From positions 1 through 44,917 of the forward strand of contig QHBO01000009.1 of the NCBI GenBank assembly GCA_003243965.1: a DNA stretch of 44,917 nt, given 5' to 3'. Origin of the DNA: Chloroflexota bacterium (lineage in GTDB: Bacteria; Chloroflexota; Limnocylindria; QHBO01). The position numbers and the translations under genes are program-made. Shown in pieces: positions 19,604 through 29,400 of the stretch. Position 1 is the stretch's first letter. Each line of letters opens with the position of its first letter. The notes under the pieces were generated by a model. The model was given only the letters and a program-made list of their open reading frames with translations, made no database searches and was not told the origin of the DNA.

Positions 19604-20809
19604 ATGAGACTGACGCGGCTGAGTCTGGAGCAGTACCGCAGCTACGCGGCGGCAGAGCTGCATCCCGACCCGGGATTGACCATCATCGCCGGGCCCAACG
19701 GAGCCGGCAAGACGAACCTGTTGGAGGCGATCTGGGTGGCGGTCACCGGGCGCTCCAATCGCGCCGCCGCCGATCATGAGCTCGTGCGCCACGGCGCGCC
19801 GTGGGCGCGCATCCGCCTCGACCTGAGCGACGAGCATCTCAACCCCAGCCGGGTGGAGCTGGTGGTGCCCGGCGTGGAGGCTGGCCCCGAGGTGCGCAAG
19901 CGGCTGTTGGTGAACGGCCTGTCGCGCCGACCGTCGAGCCTGACGGAGACGGTGCGCGCCGTCCTCTTCCGTCCCGAGGAGATGCTGCTGCTGGTCGGTC
20001 CGCCGAGCGACAGGCGCCGCTTCCTGGACGGGATCCTGACCCAGTCGGATCGGCGCGCCGCCCGGGACCTGGTCGACCTCGCGCGTGTCGTCGCCCAGCG
20101 CAACGCGCTGCTCCGCGCGATCCGCGCGGATGAGGCGCAACCGGCCCAGCTGGACTTCTGGGATGAGCAGCTGGTGACGATCGGGTCGCGGTTGATGGCG
20201 GCGCGCGTGGCGGTCGTGGCGCGGCTCGCGGAGCGGATCGGCGCACTGCACGCTGCGGTGGCTGCGGGCGATGAGGGCGATGAGGGCGCCGGCGAGGTAC
20301 GCCTCGAGTACCTGGACTCGCTCCGGGACGCGTGGCCCGAGCGCGCGTCGATGGCCGCAGCCGGGGAGCTGGAGGGGCCGTTCCGGACCCGATTGGCGGA
20401 GGTCCGGCAGAAGGAGATCTGGAATGGCAGCACCCTGGTCGGGCCGCACCGGGACGATCTGCGAGTCGAGCTCGCCGGCCGGGACGTGGCGAGCCACGCC
20501 AGCCGCGGGCAGCAGCGGACCATCATCCTGGCCCTGAAGCTGGCCGAGACCGAGCTCCTCGCCGCGGACCGGAACAGCGCCGATACGGGCGGCGCCGACG
20601 AAACCGCCCAACCGGTGGTCCTGCTCGACGACGTGTTCAGCGAGCTCGACGCGGAGCGTGCCGCGCGGGCGCTCGAGCTGCTCATGCAACGTGGCCAGGT
20701 GCTGGTCACCATGGCCGACCTGTCCACCCTTCCCAAGCGCCATCGGCACAGCGTCGCCGTCTGGCAGGTCGACGCCGGCCAGCTTCGGTTGGCGCCGCGC
20801 GTGGCCTGA
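19604..20809 (+). CDS. recF: DNA replication and repair protein RecF
   Basis: 401 residues. An SMC-like ABC ATPase that helps load RecA at gaps. Seen: Walker A GPNGAGKTN near residue 30, the LFRPEEMLLLVGPPSDRRRFLD segment, the signature region GQQRTIILALKLAE and Walker B VVLLDDVFSELD. The ATG sits in GCTGACCGATGAG with no SD, 59 nt after dnaN. dciA follows 8 nt later, the usual order in this group. Confidence 0.96.
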   Translation: MRLTRLSLEQYRSYAAAELHPDPGLTIIAGPNGAGKTNLLEAIWVAVTGRSNRAAADHELVRHGAPWARIRLDLSDEHLNPSRVELVVPGVEAGPEVRKRLLVNGLSRRPSSLTETVRAVLFRPEEMLLLVGPPSDRRRFLDGILTQSDRRAARDLVDLARVVAQRNALLRAIRADEAQPAQLDFWDEQLVTIGSRLMAARVAVVARLAERIGALHAAVAAGDEGDEGAGEVRLEYLDSLRDAWPERASMAAAGELEGPFRTRLAEVRQKEIWNGSTLVGPHRDDLRVELAGRDVASHASRGQQRTIILALKLAETELLAADRNSADTGGADETAQPVVLLDDVFSELDAERAARALELLMQRGQVLVTMADLSTLPKRHRHSVAVWQVDAGQLRLAPRVA

Positions 20810-20817
20810 GCCGCCGC

Positions 20818-21153
20818 GTGGGATCGGAAGAGGCCGGAGCCGCCGTCGAGCGAGCGCTGCTGCGCTGCGCGGGACCCGGAGCGGCCGACCAGATCGCCCT
20901 GGCCCAGGTCCGGCTGGCCTGGCTCGAGGTGATCGAGGCGGCCGGGCTGGCGGGTGGAACGTTCCGCAGCCACGTGAGGCGCGTGCGCGGCGGACTGGCT
21001 GCCGTCGAAGCCTCCGAGCCGATCCTTGCCCAAGAACTCTCCCTGCGCGCCGACGCGCTGGTGTGGGCGGTCAACGAGCGGATGCGGGGTCGACCCGGGG
21101 CGACCATCCGGCTGGTCGGGATGACCGTCTCGGTGGGTCGTTTCGGCTCCTGA
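20818..21153 (+). CDS. DciA-like (DUF721) protein
   Basis: 111 residues. DUF721/DciA proteins are predicted or shown to help load the replicative helicase in bacteria lacking DnaC or DnaI. Seen: a helical N-terminus, then a domain resembling the DUF721 core (AWLEVIEAAGL, GGLAAVEASEPILAQELSLRADALVWAVNERM, IRLVGMTVSVG). The position directly after recF is typical. The GTG start lies 8 nt beyond the recF stop without an SD, so coupling is likely. The identity rests on pattern and context because similarity in this family is weak. Confidence 0.7.
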   Translation: MGSEEAGAAVERALLRCAGPGAADQIALAQVRLAWLEVIEAAGLAGGTFRSHVRRVRGGLAAVEASEPILAQELSLRADALVWAVNERMRGRPGATIRLVGMTVSVGRFGS

Positions 21154-21161
21154 CGCGACCC

Positions 21162-21167
21162 TATAAT
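21162..21167 (+). promoter_or_regulatory. Consensus -10 (TATAAT) after dciA
   Basis: A perfect TATAAT 8 nt after the dciA stop, about 70 nt before the GTG of the next gene. No -35 is evident at normal spacing. It probably starts a separate transcript for the membrane protein gene. Confidence 0.5.
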
Positions 21168-21236
21168 CCACGCGACCGAGCCGCGCCCGGTTCCGTCGAG
21201 TCTCGTCTCTCGTCGCCGCTGCCATGGAAGGCCACC

Positions 21237-23459
21237 GTGAGCAACCGTCTCGCCACCCGAATCGGTCTGGTGCCGGTCGAGGAGCGCGCGAGCGACACGC
21301 ACGATGTCGTGCGCTTCCACGAGCCGGCCATCGGGTCACTCTCGCGCTCCAAGGGCAGCCTCTTCCTCCTCGCCCAGGTCACCGCCGGCGACCGAGCCCT
21401 GGAGCGGGCCGCAACGCAGGCGCTCGAGGCGATCGAGCGTGACTACTACTACGACCTGTCGGTCGGGACGCTCGGAGCCCTGGCCAAGGCGCTGGCGGCT
21501 GCCAACCGCCGGCTCTTCCATGCCCGCCGGTCGCTCGGAATCCCGCGGCGCGGCGCGGTGAGCGTGATCGCGGTCGTCGTGCGCGGGCGCGACGCGCACG
21601 TAGCCAAGCTGGGGCCGGCTGCCGCGGTGATCGTTCGCCAGGGACGCATGTACGAGCTGCCGCCCCCGCCGGCGGTGCGCGAGCAGGATCCGCGACACCG
21701 CGAGCGGCGCGTCGCCGCGACGCTGGGCGAGGCGCTGGCCATCGAGCCCTACACCTGGCAGGGCGAGCTCGTTTCCGCGGACCGCCTGGCGCTCGTCAGC
21801 CGCAACCTGGCGCAGGTGGTCGGCATCGAGGAGCTGAAGGCAGCGTTGGCCGGGCTCCGTCCGGCTGCCGCGGCGGAGCATCTGCATCAGCTGTTCGCGA
21901 TCCGTGGCGGGCGCGGCTCGGATGGTCTGCTGGTGATCGAGATCGAGGAGGTGCCTGCGACCGCCACCACGCGCCAGCTCGAGCCGGTCCGCCCGGCTGA
22001 GCCGCTCGCCGGCCTTCCGGACCAGAGCCCGGTGCCGCTCGCCGACGCGCTGGGCGCCTTCTTTGGCCGCGTGGCGAAAGCCATCGACCATGCGCAGGCG
22101 GCGATCGCGCGCGGCGTCCTGGTCCTGATGAGCTGGATCCTCGCCTTCGTGCCGCGCCGCCGGGTCGAGTACCCGCGCAGGGTGGCACGCACCGCGCTGC
22201 GCGAGGAGGGCCGCCGCCGCCGCCTCGGGGCGCTGGCGATGGTCGGCGTCGCGCTGCTGACCGCGATCGGCGTGACGGTCGCCAGCCTGCCGAGCGCGCG
22301 GCCCACCGATGCGATCCCACGTCTCGAGGTCGCCCGCGCCGCGATCCAGCAGGCGGAGGCAGCGATGGCTCGTGTGGAGCACCGGGTCGACGGGCAGGAC
22401 CTTGTCGCCCGAGCTCCGGACCGGGCCAAGGGGCTGCTGAACGATGCGTTCCTGGCCCTGCAGCGGGCGGCGGCGGCCGGGGTCAGCGACCAGGCGCTCG
22501 AGCCGCTCCGGGCCCGCGTCGAGGGCCGCCTGGACGCGGTGTACCGCGTCGTGCGTCTCCGAGACGTGGCCACCGTGGTCGACCTGGCATCCGGCTTCGA
22601 TGGCGTCCAGCCGGCCCGGATGGTGACCGCCCGCGACGTGACACTGTGGATCGTCGACGACGGCCGCGGCCGCGTGATCCGTGTCGACCCGGGACGGCGG
22701 ACGGCCAGGACGGTGTATCGGGCCGGCGAGCGTCTCGACCGCGGCACCGCCGCGGCGCCGTGGCTGATCGCGACCGCCGCCACCGACGTGGTGGTCATCG
22801 ATCGTCAGCGGCAGGCGTGGCGCATCGACCTGGTGCAGCAGGTGCCGCACCGGATGGTGCTCGCCGGCGTGGACGCGGTCAGCGACCGGACCAGCCTGCT
22901 GGCCGCCCTGCAGCATCGGCCGCCGCTCCAGATCTTCAACCTGTATCTCGTCGACGGCCGCGATGGCTCGGTCAGGAAGTGGACGCCGCCGGCCGTCATC
23001 CCGGTGCAATTCCCGCAGCCGCCGCAGAGCTACCTGAGCGCCCGCCCGGACCTGTCGGCGGCCGACGCGCGCGACCTGATCGTGGATGCGAATCTCTGGC
23101 TCCTGCAGTCGCGGACCATGACCCGCGTGAACTTCGGGACGCCGCTGCCGCAAGCGGAGTACTCGCTCGATCCGCCGCCGGACGGCGACGTGCGCCCTCG
23201 CCTCGACTACCGGCTCGTCGACGCGGCGTCGATCGGCGATCGGGACCTCTTCTTCGTCTACGACGCGGCCAACGGGCGGATCCTTGCCTTCCAGCGCGGA
23301 GACGGCGCCTTCGTCAAGCAATGGCTGGCGCCGCGCACGGGGCCGGAAGCCGAGCTGCTGGGGTCGGTGCACGGGTTATCGGTGGCCTCGGTGCCCGACG
23401 GGCCGCCGGTCGCGCTTCTGCTGGCGGGCTCCCGGATCGTGCGGATCGTCCTCGAGTAG
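21237..23459 (+). CDS. Membrane protein with PP2C-like N-terminus and extracytoplasmic repeat domain
   Basis: 740 residues, no certain family. Residues about 1-240 read like a PP2C (PPM) phosphatase fold (SKGSLFLLAQVTAG, ISVIAVVVRGRDAHVAKLGPAAAVIVRQGRMYEL, VSADRLALVSRNL, GSDGLLVIEIEE). The Asp residues that bind metal in PP2C (as in the DGMGG motif) are not evident, so it is probably catalytically inactive. An amphipathic stretch near 297-312 and a membrane helix near 330-350 follow, then a helical region and about 300 residues of beta-rich repeats suggesting a propeller. The GTG was chosen for GGAAGG 5 nt upstream. It may sense something outside the cell and bind a partner inside. Confidence 0.75.
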   Translation: MSNRLATRIGLVPVEERASDTHDVVRFHEPAIGSLSRSKGSLFLLAQVTAGDRALERAATQALEAIERDYYYDLSVGTLGALAKALAAANRRLFHARRSLGIPRRGAVSVIAVVVRGRDAHVAKLGPAAAVIVRQGRMYELPPPPAVREQDPRHRERRVAATLGEALAIEPYTWQGELVSADRLALVSRNLAQVVGIEELKAALAGLRPAAAAEHLHQLFAIRGGRGSDGLLVIEIEEVPATATTRQLEPVRPAEPLAGLPDQSPVPLADALGAFFGRVAKAIDHAQAAIARGVLVLMSWILAFVPRRRVEYPRRVARTALREEGRRRRLGALAMVGVALLTAIGVTVASLPSARPTDAIPRLEVARAAIQQAEAAMARVEHRVDGQDLVARAPDRAKGLLNDAFLALQRAAAAGVSDQALEPLRARVEGRLDAVYRVVRLRDVATVVDLASGFDGVQPARMVTARDVTLWIVDDGRGRVIRVDPGRRTARTVYRAGERLDRGTAAAPWLIATAATDVVVIDRQRQAWRIDLVQQVPHRMVLAGVDAVSDRTSLLAALQHRPPLQIFNLYLVDGRDGSVRKWTPPAVIPVQFPQPPQSYLSARPDLSAADARDLIVDANLWLLQSRTMTRVNFGTPLPQAEYSLDPPPDGDVRPRLDYRLVDAASIGDRDLFFVYDAANGRILAFQRGDGAFVKQWLAPRTGPEAELLGSVHGLSVASVPDGPPVALLLAGSRIVRIVLE

Positions 23460-23466
23460 CCTCCAC

Positions 23467-23472
23467 TAGAAT
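23467..23472 (+). promoter_or_regulatory. -10-like element (TAGAAT) before the DUF151 gene
   Basis: TAGAAT ends 9 nt before the ATG at 23482, implying a leader of only a few nucleotides. It sits in CTAGAATCGG, identical to the string upstream of prs at 2002. GGGGGG between it and the ATG is too close to serve as a normal SD. Confidence 0.45.
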
Positions 23473-23481
23473 CGGGGGGTC

Positions 23482-24000
23482 ATGCGGCTGATCGAGATGG
23501 TGGTCGAGAGCGTGCGCGTGCACATGCTCTCCAGTCAGCACGTGGTCATCCTCAAGGAGGCCGAGCGTGATCGGTACCTGCCGATCTGGATCGGACCGGC
23601 GGAGGCCAACGCGATTGCGATGCGGCTTCAGGGCCTCACCGCGGAGCGGCCGCTGACCCACGACCTGCTGGTCAGCATCATCGCCGGCCTGAACAGCAGC
23701 CTCAGCCGGGTGGTCGTGACGCACGTCACCGATGGCACCTTTCACGCGCGCCTCTACCTGGAGACCGGCGACGGCAGCGAGGCGGAGGTCGACTCCCGGA
23801 CCTCCGACGCGATCGCGCTCGCCGTGCGCACCGGCTCCACGATCTACGTCGACGAGCGCGTCCTGGACGAGGCCGCGGTGGAGCCCGAGCACGAGGATTC
23901 CGGCGACGGCGAGGAGAAGCTCGCCGTCTTCCGCGATTTCGTCAATTCGCTCGACATCGACCTCGAGAGCGGCGGCAAGGGCACGGCCGAGGAGGGCTGA
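23482..24000 (+). CDS. Bifunctional nuclease domain protein (DUF151/BFN)
   Basis: 172 residues. Members of the BFN family are found in bacteria and plants, and some show RNase and DNase activity. Seen: the N-terminal MVVESVRVHMLSSQHVVILKE, the conserved LPIWIGPAEANAIAMRLQG core, and DGTFHARLYLETGDGSEAEVDSRTSDAIALAVRTG with the ERVLDEA end. An acidic C-terminal tail (about 40 residues) follows the domain. Biological substrates are unclear. It is convergent with the glycosyltransferase gene, 28 nt apart, and no terminator hairpin is obvious. Confidence 0.93.
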   Translation: MRLIEMVVESVRVHMLSSQHVVILKEAERDRYLPIWIGPAEANAIAMRLQGLTAERPLTHDLLVSIIAGLNSSLSRVVVTHVTDGTFHARLYLETGDGSEAEVDSRTSDAIALAVRTGSTIYVDERVLDEAAVEPEHEDSGDGEEKLAVFRDFVNSLDIDLESGGKGTAEEG

Positions 24001-24028
24001 CCGGCCGCCACCGCCAGCTCCGGGGATC

Positions 24029-24796
24029 TCAGGCGGGGCGATGTCCACGCGGCGTGCCGAGAACCGCGCCCGGGTTGCGCCACAGCGCGAGTCGAAGGCG
24101 CCCGAGATCCCGAGAGGTGCGCACGATCTTCCCGATCGACGCCCCGGTGTTCGTGCCGGCCGCGCGCGGGTAGTGGTGCACGCCGACCTGGGCCATTCGG
24201 ACGCCGCGTGCGCGCAGCTTGATGAGCAACTCGGCCGACAGGAACGGCCCATCCGCCGCGAGCGGGAGACCGTCGAACACCTCGCGTCGAAACAGCTTCA
24301 TCGCGCAGTCGATGTCCCGGACCCGCAGGCCGAAGGCGGCCGAGACGATGGCGTTGTACATCCTGGCGATGAAGATCCGGTGGAACGGATCCCGACGCTT
24401 GATGCGGAAGCCGATCACCGCGTCGGCCGGGCGGTCCGAGCGTTCGAGGCGTTCGAGGAGGCGATGCATCTCCTTCAAATCGAACTGGAGGTCGCCGTCG
24501 GAGAAGCCGATCAGCTCGCCTCGCGCGTGCTCGAAGCCTGCCTTCAGCGCGCCGCCATAGCCGCGGTTCGGCTGATGGTGCACCCGGACGCGCGGGTCAG
24601 CCGCCGCCAGGCGGTCGGCGATCTGCGGGGTGCGATCCGTGGAGCCGTCATCGACGACCAGCACCTCCATCGACTCCACCAGCGGCCCGATCTCGCCGAG
24701 CGCCCGCCGCACCGTTTCCTCGACGTTCTCCTGCTCGTTGTAGGCGGGGAAGAAGAAGGTCAGGCGCGGCCGGCCGACAGCCTCGGATTCGGTCAC
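24029..24796 (-). CDS. Family 2 glycosyltransferase, polyprenol-phosphate sugar synthase type
   Basis: 255 residues. Seen: FFFPAYNEQENVEETV, VVDDGSTDRTPQIAD, GYGGALKAGFEHARGELIGFSDGDLQFDLKEM (the DXD-like metal site) and VRDIDCAMKLFRREV. This pattern is typical of DPM1-like enzymes that move mannose or glucose from a nucleotide sugar to polyprenyl phosphate on the cytoplasmic face. No membrane helices are visible. The GTG start directly abuts the stop of the DUF2723 gene (TGAGTG). The lipid-linked sugar would feed the GT-C enzymes encoded next to it. Sugar specificity cannot be read from sequence. Confidence 0.88.
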   Translation of the reverse strand: MTESEAVGRPRLTFFFPAYNEQENVEETVRRALGEIGPLVESMEVLVVDDGSTDRTPQIADRLAAADPRVRVHHQPNRGYGGALKAGFEHARGELIGFSDGDLQFDLKEMHRLLERLERSDRPADAVIGFRIKRRDPFHRIFIARMYNAIVSAAFGLRVRDIDCAMKLFRREVFDGLPLAADGPFLSAELLIKLRARGVRMAQVGVHHYPRAAGTNTGASIGKIVRTSRDLGRLRLALWRNPGAVLGTPRGHRPA

Positions 24797-26443
24797 TCAG
24801 CGGTCCTCGATGCGGAGCAGTTCGGTGTAGCCGGCATAGGTTGGCACGGTGGTCGTGGTGTAGAAGAGCAAGATCCGCTGCAGCTCCCAATCCGGCGCAA
24901 CCAGGAACACCGGGCGCTTGCCGAGGAAGGCGCGGATCGCGCCGTCGATCGTACCGTAGCCGTCATCGAGGATATTCCGCTCGTCGACGATCTTGACATC
25001 GGGGCGCTCGCCGTTGATCCAGCGGTGGTACCAGAGCGTGGTGCTGTAGCTCCACCAGCTGATGACCACCGCGTTCGGCGGCAGCGCGGCGAAGACGCTC
25101 TTGGCCCACCGATCGGGGTCTGTGTAGGCGCTCTGGTCGCGCTCGGCGTAGTGGATCACGAGCGAGGCGGTGGGCAGCAGGGCGGCGAGCGCGAGCACGG
25201 CCACCGCCGCGACGCTGGCCATCGTCCGTCGCCCGGCGATGCCCGCGAACCGCCGCGACGCGATCGCGGCCGCCCGGGCGCAGACCAGTGCCAGGGATGC
25301 GATGGCGACCGCCAGCAGCAGGGCCGCGACCAGGACGCTGAGCATGTAGTAGCGGTCGATGTCGCCATCCTGGAAGTTGAGCGAGTAGTAGACGTTGGCG
25401 GCCACCAACGAGGCGAGAAACACGAACGCCCCCAGGCGCCGAACGGCGAGCGTCGCGGCACCCATGGCGACCACGATCCAGCCCGGACCGATGAGCTGCG
25501 CGGCGAGCACGCTCTCCGCCTTGCGCCACTTGTCGCCGAAGAAGTCGAACGGGTTCGCGAAATTGTCGAACAGGCCCTTGAACTGCTCGGCGAAGACGAG
25601 GTATTTCACCTTCTCCAGGGTCGTCGGCCGCGCATAGAAGAGAGGCGGCTCCGGCGGGATCAGCGCTCGGATCGGGATGTAGAGGTACACGGCCAAGCCC
25701 AGCAGCAGCAGCCCGGCGCAGGCGATCACCAGCTTCCATCGGCGCCAGATGCCGGGGGCGACGAGCACCACCCAGAAGGCGATCCCGAAGGCCATCAGCC
25801 CGATGAGCGGATGGTTTCCCATGCCGAGCCCAAACGCGAAGCTGGCACCCATCAGCCAGCCGCCTGCCCGGGGCCTGCCCTTCACCTCTGCGTCCCGCCA
25901 GCAGAAGAGGAGCCAGATGATGAGGGCCGCGAGCAGGATGTGGAGCGCGTGGACGTCGGCGCGCAGCGCGTTCTTCCACGGCTCGGAGGCGAAGGCGAAC
26001 GCGAGCCCCGCGAGGCCGGCCGATGACGCGACCAGCAGGCGGTTCCGCTCCCCGATGAGGTGCGCCGAGATGACCACCACCAGGCCCGCGGTCAGCGACA
26101 GGCAGACCGCGGACATCAGGTTCATGCGCCACGCGACCGAGCCAATCGGCAGCTGGCTCCAGAGCCAACCGATGAGGGTGTAGGTCGGGAAACCGGTGGG
26201 ATGAAAGATGGAGAGCGTGTGCGGCACCGTCTGCGCCTCGGCGGTGTCCCAGAATCCGGTCCCCGGCAGGAGCGTTCGCAGGTAGATGCCGAAGGCGAAG
26301 AGGGTCACCGCGGCCGCCGTCCAGGCGACCGACGGAGAGGCGTACGGGAGCCAGGAGGGCTCGGGTTGCCGGCGCCGACGCCGCGGGCGGCTCGTGCCGG
26401 GCCGCTGCCGCGCTGAACGGTCGGGGGACGGTTGTATACTCAC
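24797..26443 (-). CDS. DUF2723 family GT-C membrane protein
   Basis: About 548 residues with roughly ten or more membrane helices. The family hallmark is clear: GFWDTAEAQTVPHTLSIFHPTGFPTYTLIGWLWS, then RMNLMSAV, in the first extracytoplasmic loop. DUF2723 proteins are related to protein O-mannosyltransferases and use lipid-linked sugars. The GTG at 26443 is preceded by AAGG 5 nt away; a TTG at 26467 would add 8 residues. The N-terminus is Arg/Pro-rich and cytoplasmic. It is divergent from the double GT-C gene. The two 5' ends are so close that their promoters must overlap. Confidence 0.88.
   Translation of the reverse strand: MSIQPSPDRSARQRPGTSRPRRRRRQPEPSWLPYASPSVAWTAAAVTLFAFGIYLRTLLPGTGFWDTAEAQTVPHTLSIFHPTGFPTYTLIGWLWSQLPIGSVAWRMNLMSAVCLSLTAGLVVVISAHLIGERNRLLVASSAGLAGLAFAFASEPWKNALRADVHALHILLAALIIWLLFCWRDAEVKGRPRAGGWLMGASFAFGLGMGNHPLIGLMAFGIAFWVVLVAPGIWRRWKLVIACAGLLLLGLAVYLYIPIRALIPPEPPLFYARPTTLEKVKYLVFAEQFKGLFDNFANPFDFFGDKWRKAESVLAAQLIGPGWIVVAMGAATLAVRRLGAFVFLASLVAANVYYSLNFQDGDIDRYYMLSVLVAALLLAVAIASLALVCARAAAIASRRFAGIAGRRTMASVAAVAVLALAALLPTASLVIHYAERDQSAYTDPDRWAKSVFAALPPNAVVISWWSYSTTLWYHRWINGERPDVKIVDERNILDDGYGTIDGAIRAFLGKRPVFLVAPDWELQRILLFYTTTTVPTYAGYTELLRIEDR
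26435..26440 (+). promoter_or_regulatory. -10-like element (TATACT) of the GT-C fusion gene
   Basis: GTTGTATACTC, 57 nt before the proposed ATG and inside the first codons of the divergent DUF2723 gene. TATAC is near-palindromic and reads TATACA on the other strand, so assignment to one strand is uncertain. Confidence 0.35.
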
Positions 26444-26497
26444 CGCCACCTTGGCGCGCGACACCAACGGACGTCGTTGACGACGACGCCCGCTCCG

Positions 26498-29400
26498 ATG
26501 ACCCGCGACTCCGTGAGGCGGCGGGGCGCGAGGCCATCACTCGCCGGTCTCGATTGGGACGGCGCGAAGGCTCTCCTGGCGCTGCTGCTCGTCGGTCTGC
26601 TGCTGCGTGCCTTCATCGCGGGCATCCTCCTGCCCCAGAGCGGCTTCCGGATCGACATCGGGGACTTCACCGCTTGGGCACAACGGCTGGTCGTGACTGG
26701 GCCGGGCGGATTCTACGAGACCGGCTACTTCAGCGACTATCCGCCGGGATACATGTACGTCCTGTGGGCCCTCGGTTCGCTCGGCGCGGTGCTCAGGCCG
26801 CTCGTTGGCTCGGACATCACGTCCGGGCTGGTCAAGGCTCCGGGGATCCTGGCCGACATCGGCGTGGCTGCCCTCCTGTACGCACTCGTGCGACGGTTCG
26901 CGGACGACCGCGTGGGGCCGTGGAGCGGCCGCGCGGCGCTGCTCGCAGCCGGTGTCTACCTCTTCAACCCCGGCACGATCTTCAACTCGGCGGTCTGGGG
27001 GCAGGTCGACTCGGTCGGGAGCCTGGCCATGCTGGCCGCGATCTACGTCCTGGCCAGCGGCCTCACCGAGGTGGCCGCCGTCCTCGCCGTGGTGGCGGTG
27101 CTCATCAAGTTCCAGACCGGGCTGCTGATCCCGATCGTCGTGGTGGTCGGCATCAAGCGCCACCTGTTCGGGCGCTCCAGCGATCCGGCGCTGGACGGCA
27201 CGCGGGATCCCACGCGCGTGCTCACCTCCCTGGCGGCCGGGATGGCGGCGATGGTGGTGCTGATCCTTCCGTTCGGAATGGCAATCTGGGCGCCGGGCGA
27301 CCCGAGCCACAGCCTGATCGGCAAGCTGCTCGAAGCGGCGGGCACCTACAACGGCCTCTCGATCAATGCCTTCAACCTGTGGCGCAACCCGTTCGGCGGC
27401 GTTGCCGGCTTCCAGGACTGGGGGAACGACCAGGGAACGGCGCTGGCGATCGGCTCCCTGACTCTCACCTGGCAGACGCTCGGGACGATCCTCTTCCTGG
27501 CGGTCGCACTCTTCGCCCTGTGGCAGCTCTGGCGGCGCGACGATCTCGCCGGCCTGCTGCTTGCCACGCTGACCGTATCGGTCGCCTTCTTTGCGCTGCC
27601 GACGCGCGTTCACGAGCGCTACCTGTTTCCGGCGCTGGTGCTTGCCGCCCCGCTGATCGCGCGGAATCGGCGTTGGCTGGTCCTGTACGCGGCGCTGTCG
27701 GTGTCGTTCTTCTTGAACGTGTACTGGGTGTATTCCGCGGACTGGTCGTTCGCCGGCCAGGGGGTCCTGAACCCCGGCGCGGGCGGCGGACCGATGCCGC
27801 GCGATCCGCTCCTCGAGGCCGTCTTCTTCTCGCAACCGGGCCTGTATCTGATCTCGTTCGGCATCGTCGTCGCGCTCGGCTGGATCCTGGTCCAGGCGGC
27901 GGCCCTGGCAGGGGAGCGCCCGCGCCCTGTGCCCGATGTGTCTGTCGCCCTCGCCACTGACGCGGCGGCGGCTGCGCCGCTCGCCGCCGACGATCCGCCC
28001 GAGCGCGCCGAGCGCGCCGAGGGCGACGCCGTCACGCCACCGGTCCAGGCCCCACCGCGTGCGCGCTGGCGGCGGCTGAGCTGGCTGCGGGCGGACCCTC
28101 ACGATCCGCTCTTTCGCGACCCGGGCCGCCACCTCGACCGGCTGGATGCCGTGCTGGTGGCGGGCTTCATCCTGTTCGCCCTCCTCTTCCGTGTGTGGCG
28201 CCTCGACATCCCTCGCCAGATGCACTTCGACGAGGCCTACCACGCTCGCTCCGCCGCGGAATGGCTCTCCGATTGGGAGCACGGCTGGACCCGCGACGTG
28301 TACGAGTGGACCCACCCGATGCTGGCCAAGTACCTGATCGCGGCCGGGATCGTGGTGGCCGACCCGAACAAGGTGGTCGGGCGCCAGGAGCTGGACGCAC
28401 CCGCGCCGGCGGTCGCGGTCGCGCCGCGACGCAGCTCAATCGGTCATCCGCGCTCGGTCGTGTTCGTGGGCGGCAACGGGCCGCGGATCGAGGCGCTCGA
28501 CGCTCTGACCGGGGAGCGGCTCGCCACCTGGAATGCCGCCGCGCCGGTGGCCAGCCTGGCGTACGACGAGGACGGGCAGCGGCTGCTCGTCGGCCTCGCG
28601 ACGCGGGGAGACGTGCAGGCCTACGAGCTCGGCCGCTTTCTGGGCCTGACGGGCCCGCGCGCTCCGCCGGCGCAGCTCCCCGCCATCGCCAGCCGCCTGC
28701 GCACGGTCAGCCAGATCGTGGTGGCCAGCGGCGACTCCATGCTCGTGTTGCGCGGGCCGGACGGAATCTCAGAACTCGAGCGTGCCACCGGTGCGCACAT
28801 CGCCAGCAGCCGCCTCGTTGCGTCGGCCGTCGGCTACCTCCCGGCGGCTGGCGCGGCCGGCTCCTCCGGTGCCCAGGTGGCGGCGGTCGACCCGGCCCGC
28901 CGAGCGCTGGTCCTGCTCGACGCGAAGAACCTCAAGGTCCTGAAAGACAGCGCCGGCACGGAGATCGGGGTCAAGGCCCTACCGGCCGCGCCGAGTGGCC
29001 CCCTGCTGGTACAGGGCACCGGGGAGGAGCAGCAGATCTTCGTCCCGGTGGGACCGCTTCCCAAGAACGACCAGCACCCGGCCGTTCCCGCGGGCCTCTC
29101 GGTCTTTCGCGGTTCGACCGGACAGCTGACCGACACGGTGCCGCTGCCGGCGCCGGCGCGGGCGCTGGCCTGGCAGTCCGTCGCCAACATCGTGTATGTC
29201 GCCGGGCCGGATGCGGTGTGGACCGTCGAGCCCCACGGCGACGGTCCGCCGGCGAGCACCGGGTTCGCGCTCTTCGACACCACTGCCGTCGGTGGCCAGC
29301 CGCTCGCCATGGGCTTCGACATCAGCGACAACGCCCAGGGCGACGACAACGCCCATCTGCTGGTGGCGACTCAGACCCCGGGTGGATCCCAGCTGGTGAC

